NCBI RefSeq assembly: GCF_001447195.1
Contig: NZ_LFRI01000042.1
Span: 1-44,594 of the forward strand
Direction of reading: 5' to 3'
Source: Aquabacterium parvum
Lineage (GTDB): Bacteria > Pseudomonadota > Gammaproteobacteria > Burkholderiales > Burkholderiaceae_C
DNA length: 44,594 nt
Part shown: piece by piece, positions 36,562 to 44,594 of the stretch
Layout: every line of letters begins with the position of its first letter
How positions within the stretch are numbered: the stretch's first letter is position 1
Translations under genes and position numbers: made by a program
Notes under the pieces: generated by a model
What the model was told of the DNA's origin: nothing
What the model saw: the letters and a program-made list of their open reading frames with translations, nothing else
Databases searched by the model: none

Positions 36562-37497
36562 ATGCCTCGCCCATCTCGCCCGTCATGGGCGTCTCGCTCA
36601 GGTCTTTTCAGACTCCTTGCCAGCATAGCCCTCCTCGCCTTCGCTTGCCTCAACGCAGCGCCCGAGGCACAAGCGCAAGCCTCGTCCAAGCTGGACGAGC
36701 CCATTGCCGCGCCTTACTGGTCAGATGCATGGCGAGGATGGCACTTCTACGAAGACCCCGAACCCGAGGTACGCGACACACCTGAGGCTCAACCCAAGAC
36801 TCCCGCCCTGCCACCGCCCACGTCACCAGCGGCCCCGACACCATCAACCCACCCGGCCAGAGCGCCAGAGTTGGTCGAATTCGAGCGACTGCAAAAGGCT
36901 GTCGAGTCCTACCGCAACATTGCGATCATGCGGCCGACCGAGGCCAATGTGCGCCGCTACATGGAACTGGAGGCCAAGGTTGTGGCCAGAGCGTCCTACT
37001 TCGCCGACGTCGCCCAGCGCGTCGCCTGGGCCACACCGGAGCTGGACCCCACCGTACATGGCCGCCCAGTCAACGCCAAGGCGCTGGAGGTGTTCGACCG
37101 GGACCAGTTGCTCAGCCGTTCCCAGTCCATCACCTCACTGGGCAAGGACCACGTCCTGTTCTTCTTCTTCCGCAGTGACTGCCCGTACTGCCACGCCTTC
37201 GCCCCCACGCTGACGGCCTTCGAGGCGCGCCACGGCATCAAGGTGGTGGCCATCAGCGTGGATGGCGGCCCCATGCCTGGCTTTGCAGATGCCCGAGCCG
37301 ACAACGGCATCGCCAACACCCTGAAGGTCACCCAGGTGCCAGCGGTGTTTCTCGCCCAGCCCTACACCGGGCAAATCACACCCATTGGCTTTGGCGTGCT
37401 GTCCGAATCCGAATTGCTGGAGCGCATCACCACGGTGAGCACACCTGCTGCCCAGGCCATGTTGCCCAGCGTGAACAGGCAAGTCGTTCTTCAATAG
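36562..37497 (+). CDS. traF: TraF (F-type), thioredoxin-fold pilus-assembly protein with CPYC
   Basis: From the ATG at 36562, behind GAGGAG, the protein has 311 residues (F TraF 247). A signal peptide ends AQAQA. A Pro-rich segment spans about 78-100, then a helical TraF region with FERLQKAVESYRNIAIMRPT. The C-terminal thioredoxin fold keeps an intact redox centre CPYC (Cys207 and Cys210), followed by the cis-Pro TQVPAVFLAQ. F TraF lacks this Cys pair, so this homologue may be catalytically active in disulfide exchange. Confidence 0.9.
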   Translation: MPRPSRPSWASRSGLFRLLASIALLAFACLNAAPEAQAQASSKLDEPIAAPYWSDAWRGWHFYEDPEPEVRDTPEAQPKTPALPPPTSPAAPTPSTHPARAPELVEFERLQKAVESYRNIAIMRPTEANVRRYMELEAKVVARASYFADVAQRVAWATPELDPTVHGRPVNAKALEVFDRDQLLSRSQSITSLGKDHVLFFFFRSDCPYCHAFAPTLTAFEARHGIKVVAISVDGGPMPGFADARADNGIANTLKVTQVPAVFLAQPYTGQITPIGFGVLSESELLERITTVSTPAAQAMLPSVNRQVVLQ

Positions 37498-37506
37498 GAG
37501 CAGATC

Positions 37507-38964
37507 ATGATTCAGACACCCACGCCGACGGCACCGCTCTGGAGACGACTAGTCGCCACCCTGAAGGCCGTGCTGGTCATCGCATCGCCGCTGCCTCTGC
37601 ACGCCGGGGACCTCAATGCCGAAGTGAACAGCATGTTCAACAACCTGGGGGCCATTGGCAACTACACCGCACCTGGCGCCTTCCGTGGTCAGACCATGAA
37701 CACCTACACCGGCGGCAGTCTGTTCATGCGCTCCCCCAACAAGGTGTACCAACTCGCCGCCATTCAGTTCCCCAGCGCCAAGGCGGGCTGCGGTGGCATC
37801 GATGTGTTCGGCGGATCGTTCTCGCACATCTCGGCCACCGAGTTCAAGAACATGCTCAAGAACATCACCGCTGCCCTGCCGGGCATCGCCTTTCAACTGG
37901 CACTGGAAGCCGTCTCACCACTCCTGGGTGGCTTGAGCAAGTGGGCCAAGGGCCTGGAGACCTGGATCAACAACGCACGCATCAACTCTTGCGAAACGGC
38001 CAAAGCCATCGTCAGCACGGCGGCCGAGGCCACGGGATACAGCTCGCAGGAGACCTGCGCAGACCTCGCCATCGAGATGGGCATGGAAAGCGACCGTGAC
38101 GCTGCACGCAGGCGTTGCGCTTCCGACCGGCCCAGCATCCTCGCTTCGGCTCGCACCTCAGGCGATGCCAATGTGCGCAACAAGGCGCCCTTCGTGGGCA
38201 ACCTGACCTGGAAGGCCCTGAAGTACACCGGCGTCTCCCTGGACGATCAGGAGCGTGAACTGATCATGAGCATGGTGGGCACCGTCATCTACTACCCGGA
38301 AGAAGCCGCCCGCGACCCGGAACCCATCGCCGCCACACTCACCTCGATCAGCCAATTGCTTTATGGTCAGAGCGCCGGGGCCGGTGTGAACGTCACCCAG
38401 CACCTGCTCAAGTGCAATGACTACGTGAACTGTGATGCCGTGACCCTCAACACCACCTACACGCACACGCCATTCACCGCCAAAGTCGAGACACTGATGC
38501 GCTCCATTGCAGAGAAGATCGCCACCCGCACCGCCATTCCCAACAATTCGGCCGAGGTCGGCTTCGTCAACCAGACCACCGAGCCGGTCTACAAAATGCT
38601 GTCAGTGGGTGCGACCATCCCAGGTTCTGGCTTGGCAGACAGCCTCATCGCCCAATACCGCGACGTGATCGCAGCGGACTACGCCTATGTGTTCCTGGAG
38701 CGCAATCTGCGCGTCGGCCTGGCCGCGCTCGACAAGGACTATCAACTGCAAAAGACACAGCGCGAACAGGCGGTCCAGATTCGTCAACGCGCCCTGGTCA
38801 TGCTGCAGCAACTCTCTCAAGAGAAGAACCTCCTGTATCAGAAGGTCGGTTCTTACCGGGCTGTCTCCAGCCACCTGGAACAGTTGGAGCGGCAATTGCG
38901 ATCCAGCATGCCGCAGCACGTGATGGACATGCTTGGGCAGCAGGCTGCTTACATGGCTCGTTGA
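37507..38964 (+). CDS. traH: TraH, pilus-assembly periplasmic protein
   Basis: This 485-residue protein (F TraH 458) has a signal peptide ending PLHAGD, then the TraH start LNAEVNSMFNNLGAIGNYT and the segment GCGGIDVFGGSFSHISATEF, both highly conserved in the family. The C-terminal third is helical and coiled-coil-like. TraH acts in pilus growth with TraF, TraU, TraW and TrbB/TrbC. TAGGAG precedes the start, nine bases after the traF stop. Confidence 0.95.
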   Translation: MIQTPTPTAPLWRRLVATLKAVLVIASPLPLHAGDLNAEVNSMFNNLGAIGNYTAPGAFRGQTMNTYTGGSLFMRSPNKVYQLAAIQFPSAKAGCGGIDVFGGSFSHISATEFKNMLKNITAALPGIAFQLALEAVSPLLGGLSKWAKGLETWINNARINSCETAKAIVSTAAEATGYSSQETCADLAIEMGMESDRDAARRRCASDRPSILASARTSGDANVRNKAPFVGNLTWKALKYTGVSLDDQERELIMSMVGTVIYYPEEAARDPEPIAATLTSISQLLYGQSAGAGVNVTQHLLKCNDYVNCDAVTLNTTYTHTPFTAKVETLMRSIAEKIATRTAIPNNSAEVGFVNQTTEPVYKMLSVGATIPGSGLADSLIAQYRDVIAADYAYVFLERNLRVGLAALDKDYQLQKTQREQAVQIRQRALVMLQQLSQEKNLLYQKVGSYRAVSSHLEQLERQLRSSMPQHVMDMLGQQAAYMAR

Positions 38965-38988
38965 CTTTCACCGACCACAGGGGATGCC

Positions 38989-41763
38989 ATGTGGGAGATC
39001 TATGCTTACCAGAACGCGGACAGCATGTTCGGCGTCTTCAATGCAGCAGCGGCCATCCACGCCTCGGGCGACTACATGTCGGCCGTTGCCGCCGTGGCTT
39101 TCTGCGGCTTCGTGGCCGCCCTGATCGCCTACGCCTTTGCACCTGAGAAGCTGCAAGGCTGGAAGTGGCTGGGCACAGTGCTGCTGGTGTTCTCCATCCT
39201 GATCCTGCCCAGGGCCACCGTGGGCATCGTGGACAAGACAGGCGGAGCCCCGGTCAAGGTCGTGGCCAACGTGCCCTTCGGCATGGTCATGCTCGGCAGC
39301 ATCACCAGCACCATCGGCCATACCCTGACAGCTCTGTTCGAAACCGCCTTCCAGACCATTCCCGGCCCAGGCGCCTTGCCCAGCGAACTCACCTACGAGA
39401 AGAACGGCCTGATGTTTGGCAACCGGCTGATCAGGAGCACCAGTAAGGTGACGTTCCAGGATCCGAACTTCCGTACTGACTTGATCAACTTCATTCACAA
39501 CTGCACGATGTATGACCTGATCGACGGCACGATTGGTCCCGCCGTGTTCTCGACATCCGCAGATGTCTGGCCCCTCATGGCCACGCCCAATCCTGCACGC
39601 TTCAGCACGGTCACCAGTGCTGCGGGCATCAATGTGGACACCTGCCCCAACATCTACACAAACCTCAATGGCCGGCTACCAGCGCAGATCAACCAGATTC
39701 AGGGCCGCCTGGCCTTCCAGTTAAACCCCACCCTGCCTGGTGCTGCGGCCGCAGCAGTCATCGCCAACCAGATTCAGCAGGCTTACATCAAGAACAATAT
39801 CGCCAATGCGGCCACCACCGCTGCCGACCTGATCCGCCAAAGCGCCATGCTCAATGCGATCAACGACACCAGCACCATCGTCGGGCAGAAGGTCAACGAT
39901 CCGGCGGCTATGGTTCTGGCCGTTGGCCGAGCACAAGCCGTCGCTCAGCAGAACGCCGCGTGGATCAACAATGGCAAGGTGGCCGAGCAAGCCTTGCCCG
40001 TGTTCCGCAACGTCATTGAAGCGCTCACCTACGCATTGTTCCCCTTGATGGTGCTGCTCTTGCTGCTGACCAGCGGGCGCGACACGATGCTGGCCTTCAA
40101 AGGCTACGCTGCCATCCTGATCTGGATCCAACTGTGGCCCCCGCTGTACGCGGTGCTGAACTACATGGCGTCCATCTACGCGGCCTACGATCTGGCTGCG
40201 GCTTCGGACATCGGCACGGGCACCAAGGCCCTGTCTTTGCAAACCGCCTCGACGATCTATTCGGGCGCCATCTCTGGCGAGGCTGTCGTGGGCTACCTTG
40301 CGATCAGCATTCCTGTCATTGCCTGGGCGGCTTTGAAGAAGATGGAGGGTGTCGGGACCGCCCTGGTGGGTGGCTTGTCCGGCCTGCAAAGCATGCTGAC
40401 CGGCAGCACAGCATCTGCTGCCACCGGCAACATGAACATGGGCAACGTCACCATGGACCAGGCACAACTGGCACCGAACCGAACCTCGGCGTTCATGAGC
40501 AGTTGGCAAAATGACCTCAGTGGCAACACCTTCTCATCGAACAGCCTGACCGGGCGAACTGCCGTCAGCTTGCTGCGCAACCAGGGGTTTGCTTCGCGGG
40601 TGGTATCCATGCGGGTGTCTGAACAGGATGTGTCCGACGCTAGCAGACAGGTCACTGCGGCACGCAGCGAAGCCTTGGCTGCCAGTTCGGATCGATCCAC
40701 AGCCCTCTCCGAAGCATTCACGCGAGGACTGAGCAGCCTTCGCTCTGGCCGCAGCAGCAGCGGATCCACGTCCAGCAGCTTCGAGCAATTTGGAGAAACA
40801 CTCAATCGCCTAGACCAGATCTCCAAGGGCATCGCCGACAGCACAGGGCTTTCACAGTCTCAAGTGGCGCGCATCGCATTTGGTGCGTCTGGACATGTAG
40901 GTGTTGACGGGCGCTTCGCTGGTGCAAAAGCCAATGCCAGCGCTGACAAGAGCTACCTGTCGGGCCTATCCGCCGATGAACGCAAGGTATTGAGCAGTTT
41001 GACCAGCGAGCAAATAGCTGACTTCAAGCAATTCGGTGATCGCGTCTCCCGAGATTCGAGCTTCGTCAACACCATCAGCAGCGACTCCAGAGAGGCCCGT
41101 GACATGGCGTCCAGGCTAACGAACACGGCCACGCGATCTGAACGTGCGGAGGCGAGCCTTGCTGAACGCACCGCACTGTCCGAGCGCCTGACCTCCGCGT
41201 ATGAAAAGGGCGAAACCATCACCATCGACATTGCGCAGGATCCGCATAACCTAGCGATGTTCACTCGCTATGCAGAGCAATACGGGGGCGACAGCAAAGC
41301 GGCGCAGGCCTTGATGGCCTCAGAACTGGCCAGGCAGGCACTCAAGCCCAATCGGGTTTTCTCCGATGGCACGGCATTGCCAACTTCGTTTGAGGACATT
41401 CAGGCTCAACATCGGCAAGAAAAGGCCGACACAGCCTTGAAGCCGGAGCTTGATGATCGCCATCGCAGCAACGATCGACAGGTGTCTCGTTTCGGCAAGT
41501 CTGCGCGTGCAGGCCAACCAGCCCCCGCCCCAGAGCCATCATCGACTAGACAAGAGGTTCAGACCCGAGGCACAGAGATACGAGCAACGGCAATTGCTGA
41601 TCAAACCGGTTTCGATGCCAAAGCGGAGATCGTCAAGACCAATGACGGAACAATAGCCTCGAAGAAATCACTGCTCAAGCAGTCTGGTAAGCAAGTCGTC
41701 AAGGATGCAGGAGCGACCGCCGACAACGCCATGGGCGTGGTGAAAGACCTTCTCAAAAAATAG
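38989..41763 (+). CDS. traG: TraG, mating-pair stabilisation and entry-exclusion recognition protein
   Basis: The 924-residue protein (F TraG 938) begins MWEIYAYQNADSMFGVFNA, has several membrane helices in residues 25-110 and 335-450, and a long hydrophilic periplasmic C-terminal part (about 480-924) rich in Ser, Ala and Gln. In F the N-terminal half is needed for pilus assembly and the C-terminal part for mating stability and surface exclusion. It ends the transfer operon and directly abuts, stop to stop, a gene on the other strand. Confidence 0.93.
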   Translation: MWEIYAYQNADSMFGVFNAAAAIHASGDYMSAVAAVAFCGFVAALIAYAFAPEKLQGWKWLGTVLLVFSILILPRATVGIVDKTGGAPVKVVANVPFGMVMLGSITSTIGHTLTALFETAFQTIPGPGALPSELTYEKNGLMFGNRLIRSTSKVTFQDPNFRTDLINFIHNCTMYDLIDGTIGPAVFSTSADVWPLMATPNPARFSTVTSAAGINVDTCPNIYTNLNGRLPAQINQIQGRLAFQLNPTLPGAAAAAVIANQIQQAYIKNNIANAATTAADLIRQSAMLNAINDTSTIVGQKVNDPAAMVLAVGRAQAVAQQNAAWINNGKVAEQALPVFRNVIEALTYALFPLMVLLLLLTSGRDTMLAFKGYAAILIWIQLWPPLYAVLNYMASIYAAYDLAAASDIGTGTKALSLQTASTIYSGAISGEAVVGYLAISIPVIAWAALKKMEGVGTALVGGLSGLQSMLTGSTASAATGNMNMGNVTMDQAQLAPNRTSAFMSSWQNDLSGNTFSSNSLTGRTAVSLLRNQGFASRVVSMRVSEQDVSDASRQVTAARSEALAASSDRSTALSEAFTRGLSSLRSGRSSSGSTSSSFEQFGETLNRLDQISKGIADSTGLSQSQVARIAFGASGHVGVDGRFAGAKANASADKSYLSGLSADERKVLSSLTSEQIADFKQFGDRVSRDSSFVNTISSDSREARDMASRLTNTATRSERAEASLAERTALSERLTSAYEKGETITIDIAQDPHNLAMFTRYAEQYGGDSKAAQALMASELARQALKPNRVFSDGTALPTSFEDIQAQHRQEKADTALKPELDDRHRSNDRQVSRFGKSARAGQPAPAPEPSSTRQEVQTRGTEIRATAIADQTGFDAKAEIVKTNDGTIASKKSLLKQSGKQVVKDAGATADNAMGVVKDLLKK

Positions 41764-42087
41764 TCAGGCCGAATCACCATCCGGTCCGCTCATATTCGGA
41801 TTCAAGTCACCTTCTGGTGGCTTCATAAACGGCGGGTGCCCTTTGTCACGCCAGTAGTTCGCGGCCAAATCCTCTGAAGTCACCCCCATCCCGGGGATCG
41901 AATCGGCGCCCTGCCTCAAGCTCCTGCTCATTCTGCGGACGCGAGTCAGCGCCCCGCCGATAGCTGTGCCAAAAAGCATCCCAACACCGATCATGACTAC
42001 CCTTGTGCCCCAATCGTCCATTGCGGCTGAGAACAAGCCGACCAAACCACCTAAAGCGACAAAGCCAAAGAAAATTGGGTTTCTCAT
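41764..42087 (-). CDS. Small inner-membrane protein next to traG
   Basis: From the ATG at 42087, six bases after GAGGTG, the protein has 107 residues; an in-frame TTG at 42105 is less likely. Two hydrophobic segments (about 5-20 and 28-47) are joined by AAMDDWGTR. A basic RVRRMSRSLRQ stretch and a polar tail (ANYWRDKGHPPFMKPPEGD) follow. Its stop codon abuts that of traG. Entry-exclusion proteins of F-type elements are small membrane proteins encoded near traG, so this is a candidate; its opposite strand is unusual. No family recognised. Confidence 0.65.
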   Translation of the reverse strand: MRNPIFFGFVALGGLVGLFSAAMDDWGTRVVMIGVGMLFGTAIGGALTRVRRMSRSLRQGADSIPGMGVTSEDLAANYWRDKGHPPFMKPPEGDLNPNMSGPDGDSA

Positions 42088-42244
42088 GTGGGCACCTCGG
42101 ACCAACTAGGCTATCGCCACGCCGGTACGTCTGCAACCCCATTTTCCTTTCTCCATGGGGTGTATTCATCCAAACTCTCCACCCACGCCACTTCGCTGGC
42201 CAGTAGCGGACGCGCACGCCCAGCCAGTGAGTTACGCTTTCACC

Positions 42245-43612
42245 ATGGACTACGCACGACTTCGCAACCTGTTGGAGCCCCTGGTAGCGGCCCTGAAGGA
42301 TGCCGGCACACACCCCATGCTTCCCACGATTTGCGGTGAGTTGGGGATGCCCGCACCTGCCTCCGATGGCTCCAAGCGAGAGCGCATGACCGCCAGCTTC
42401 GATGCGGTCGCAGACACAGATCTGCCAGCGGTTGCACGCAAACTGCTCGTTCGCCATCCACCCAGCGCCGCCACGCGGAATCAGATTCAAGACCTTCTCT
42501 GGACCGATAGCTCCTGCCCACCCATTCCGAAGCGCCATCGGCGAGAGGTTGCGCGCAGGCTCAATTCCGAGAATCTTTATGGAGATGCTCGCAGGTTTGA
42601 TGAGCTATTAGAAAGCCTTTGGATTTTGGATGCGGATGACTGGATGCACCTGTTAGGTGGCAAGCCCACGGGGTTACGCGCCGAAATCCAGCAGCACGTC
42701 CATCGCAACTCCGAGGACTGGTCGTCTGAAGTGCTGTTCGACAAGCTCGGCGCGTATGAAGCCTCCGATCGGCGCTTCGCGCTGTTCCTTGAGGGGCTGG
42801 CTTCAGCCAACGTGCGTCCTGACGAGGCCGCGCAACGCCACTTCGTCGCCTGCGTCAACGAGCCGCTGCGCAGTTGCGGTGTCGAGTTGCGCGAGACCGA
42901 CGCCGAGGGCGGCTACCCAGTCTTTTCCCTTGTCTCATTGCTCGCGACGGCCAAGGGTAGGCCAAAAAATCTCATCTTCGCCTCGCCCGAGAAACCTGAC
43001 TTGCGTTTTCGCGATGCTCTGGACAACGATGTCGAAATTGTCACCAATGCTGACAAGGTGCTCGTCTATGACAGACCTATTGGTAACGACGGGTTGCGCT
43101 GGAACGACCTGCAGCAATGGTGGGGCGAGACTGAGCAGATTTTCGATGCCACGCAGGCCAAGCGCTCACTGTACGCTCGGCTCAAAGCAAGCCTGCCTTC
43201 CAACTCACCGCCACAAACCTTGCTGTTCGATGCCTTCTTTGAAGGCTTCCGCAGCGCGGTGCCGAATTTGCCCGCGCTACTGCCTGAGGTCTGGCTGCAC
43301 TGGGACCCGCGCACGGTCAAGGAGCGAGGGCCGGATGCACTTCTACGGTTTCGCATGGACTTCCTGCTCTTGTTGCCGCAGGGCGTACGGGTCGTCATCG
43401 AGGTCGATGGAAAGCACCACTATGCAGACTCGAAGGGTAGCGCTGACGCGCAACGCTACGCGCAGATGGTCAAGGCCGACCGCGAACTCAAACTCGCGGG
43501 CTATGAAGTCTTTCGCTTCGGGGCCGCAGAGTTGCAGGCGAACTCCGCGAAGATGGACGTGAAAGCGTTCTTCAAGGCTTTGTTCAAGCGCTACCGCGTC
43601 TCTACGAACTGA
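42245..43612 (+). CDS. Probable abortive-infection nuclease: AbiJ-NTD3-like domain plus PD-(D/E)xK-like domain
   Basis: From the ATG at 42245 the protein has 455 residues; the frame is open to 42155. The N-terminal 85 residues (RLRNLLEPLVAALKDAG, SKRERMTASFDAVADTD) resemble AbiJ-NTD3 domains found in AbiJ-like defence proteins. The C-terminal part (about 365-430) has Asp372, then VIEVDGKHHY with Glu386, Asp388 and Lys390, and a later RELKLAGYEVFRFG, the layout of DUF559 or VSR-type PD-(D/E)xK nucleases. It probably acts in the cytoplasm against phage or plasmid nucleic acid. Domain names are from memory of the families; the nuclease motif is directly visible. It stands alone as a defence gene in the element's tail. 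Confidence 0.72.
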   Translation: MDYARLRNLLEPLVAALKDAGTHPMLPTICGELGMPAPASDGSKRERMTASFDAVADTDLPAVARKLLVRHPPSAATRNQIQDLLWTDSSCPPIPKRHRREVARRLNSENLYGDARRFDELLESLWILDADDWMHLLGGKPTGLRAEIQQHVHRNSEDWSSEVLFDKLGAYEASDRRFALFLEGLASANVRPDEAAQRHFVACVNEPLRSCGVELRETDAEGGYPVFSLVSLLATAKGRPKNLIFASPEKPDLRFRDALDNDVEIVTNADKVLVYDRPIGNDGLRWNDLQQWWGETEQIFDATQAKRSLYARLKASLPSNSPPQTLLFDAFFEGFRSAVPNLPALLPEVWLHWDPRTVKERGPDALLRFRMDFLLLLPQGVRVVIEVDGKHHYADSKGSADAQRYAQMVKADRELKLAGYEVFRFGAAELQANSAKMDVKAFFKALFKRYRVSTN

Positions 43613-43904
43613 CGTCACTTGCATTCATCAAGAATATCAAGCGAATCTCCACGCTCTATTGCTACCGGTCCCCGGGCATACGCCTCGCTCAGAAGAAAAC
43701 CACCTGGATCAAAAACGGCAAGGCTGCAGGGCGAGCACTGCCACGAGCCGCCCTGCCAACAGCCTAAAAGGCTCAGTAGAGTTCAACGAACTCGAAGCTA
43801 TCTGCCAAATGGGTACCTGAGCGCCCGGAGAACTTCGCGTGTTCAGGTACCGACAGATTTTCGGGACCTCTGTACGCTTATGCTTACATCAATGAGGAGC
43901 CAGC
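43613..43904. other. Intergenic stretch with an inverted repeat
   Basis: This 292-bp stretch holds no convincing gene. GGTACCTGA (43812-43820) and TCAGGTACC (43843-43851) are exact inverted copies 22 bp apart, about 55 bp upstream of the start at 43905. They may be an operator or part of the promoter of that gene. A 98-codon frame across the stretch lacks supporting signals. Confidence 0.45.
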
Positions 43905-44486
43905 ATGGCAACTGAATCCACACCCCAGGAAAACGCGCGTGCGATCTGCGAGGCCTTGCTGGCAGCAGATCGAAGCGACAAAATTGAGAAGGCCATTCTG
44001 CCCAGCGAGGTTGAAGTCATTGACCGACTTCTGGCGCGTGGGCTCGAACTGAACGAAGCCTACGAAGAGATCTTCAACAAGCTGCACGAGCATCCTCATG
44101 CGCTGAAGGTGTTCTTCGACCTCTTGCAAAGCACCGCAGCATTCTGGAGCCCAGAGGCCAATATCGAAGCGCGTGAAGGCAGAAACAGGCTGGTCGAGGT
44201 AAATCTAGCAATTCAGGAAAAAGCGTCGGAGCTTGCCAGCCTGCTGAGCGAACGTACAACGCTGAAAAACCACTCTGGCTTTTCCTGCGACACGCATTAC
44301 CACCCAGTAGACGTGATCCATGCATCCGCTGAACAGAACTACAGCTACCAAAGCTGGGTAAAGGAAAAACTGAACGCTCTCACACGCCAGTTCGATCTGA
44401 AATACTGGCCTGATTTGAGTGCGTTCGTTCAGGTCATCGCCGACGATGCGGCTCGGGCCACCCGAGTTCGACACCAAATGCTGTAA
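43905..44486 (+). CDS. Unknown soluble protein
   Basis: This 193-residue protein starts behind GAGGAG, eight bases upstream of the ATG at 43905. It is acidic, with no signal peptide or membrane helix. Predicted helices dominate, including LEASLLSE-type coiled-coil heptads at about residues 90-120 (NLAIQEKASELASLLSERTT). A CDTHYHPVDVIH segment near residue 128 has a Cys and three His residues that could bind metal. No family recognised; a partner of the upstream nuclease is possible but unsupported, since an inverted repeat separates them. Confidence 0.7.
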   Translation: MATESTPQENARAICEALLAADRSDKIEKAILPSEVEVIDRLLARGLELNEAYEEIFNKLHEHPHALKVFFDLLQSTAAFWSPEANIEAREGRNRLVEVNLAIQEKASELASLLSERTTLKNHSGFSCDTHYHPVDVIHASAEQNYSYQSWVKEKLNALTRQFDLKYWPDLSAFVQVIADDAARATRVRHQML

Positions 44487-44496
44487 GTGGTTGATT

Positions 44497-44516
44497 TGAC
44501 TAGGTTGACCTAGTCA
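44497..44516. promoter_or_regulatory. 20-bp perfect palindrome
   Basis: TGACTAGGT (44497-44505) and ACCTAGTCA (44508-44516) are inverted copies around TG. The site lies between the stop of the gene at 43905 and the possible stop of a gene entering from the right. It looks like a repressor site or a recombination half-site rather than a terminator, since the loop is only two bases and there is no T-tract. Confidence 0.45.
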
Positions 44517-44524
44517 GCGTGCCA

Positions 44525-44594
44525 CTACAGGAGGGATAACTGGAGTTCGTTGCTGAGCTTTTTGACCTTCAAGGCGGCCATGGTGGCGGCCTGA
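44525..44594 (-). CDS. Possible C-terminal fragment of a gene entering from the right
   Basis: On the minus strand a frame open to the window edge ends at TAG (44527-44525), with last residues KVKKLSNELQLSLL. With only 23 codons visible the product cannot be named. The alternative is that this is non-coding DNA. Confidence 0.3.
   Translation of the reverse strand, partial: QAATMAALKVKKLSNELQLSLL

Noticed and set aside
43660..43770. Possible remnant of a tyrosine recombinase (TWIKNGKAAG-like reading)
   Set aside because: Only about ten residues resemble integrase sequence, with no catalytic residues or start; chance is likely.

Overview
The window is GC-rich, tightly packed proteobacterial DNA. 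Its best fit is a betaproteobacterium of the Burkholderiales/Comamonadaceae kind. That assignment is an inference from gene content (a czcICBA-type locus, a CadR regulator, a P1B-4 ATPase and an F-type transfer operon), not from a phylogenetic marker. The whole window reads as part of an integrative conjugative element or conjugative plasmid: a heavy-metal resistance cargo (about 140-19200), a mating-pair-formation operon (about 19900-41760) and a short accessory tail with a probable defence gene (41764-44594). No relaxase, coupling protein (TraD), integrase, att site, replication origin, tRNA, rRNA or CRISPR array is visible.

Cargo, left part (1-10900). The left edge carries the end of an IS3-family element. 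Next come a small His-rich periplasmic protein and a convergent minus-strand block: an LtaS-like sulfatase, a DUF4124-like protein, a lipoprotein, and the czcA, czcB and czcC genes of a tripartite Co/Zn/Cd efflux pump headed by a czcI-like gene. A MerR-type promoter (TTGACT, 19-bp spacer, TCAAAT) lies about 125 bp upstream of the czcI-like gene and points toward it.

Cargo, right part (10900-19200). Plus-strand genes follow: an orphan CzcR-like response regulator with a partly degenerate receiver domain, a SAM methyltransferase, a zinc-ribbon protein, a second czcI-like gene, two small proteins and a stand-alone FlgB-like protein. A second MerR-type promoter, matching the first at 26 of 31 positions, then precedes a third czcI-like gene, a lipoprotein, a P1B-4 metal ATPase (CzcP type, with SPC and HEGST motifs) and cadR. 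The simplest model is that CadR, encoded last, controls both export arms: the ATPase moves metal from cytoplasm to periplasm, and CzcCBA moves it from the periplasm to the outside. The three small CzcI-like proteins share a signal peptide, a His cluster and a CxxCH motif.

Transfer module (19900-41760). Mostly overlapping or closely spaced plus-strand genes encode a lytic transglycosylase, an OmpA-like lipoprotein, a pilin candidate, TraL, TraE, TraK, TraB, a DsbC-like protein, TraV, TraC, TrbI, an S26 signal peptidase, an unknown periplasmic protein, TraW, TraU, TrbC, TraN, another unknown periplasmic protein, TraF, TraH and TraG. This is the F-type (MPF_F) set, in an order close to that of F and the gonococcal genetic island.

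Tail. A small membrane protein is encoded on the opposite strand, abutting traG. After it come a 455-aa protein with an AbiJ-NTD3-like N-terminus and a PD-(D/E)xK-like C-terminus (probable anti-phage or abortive-infection nuclease), a 193-aa unknown protein, a 20-bp palindrome, and the possible C-terminus of a gene entering from the right edge.
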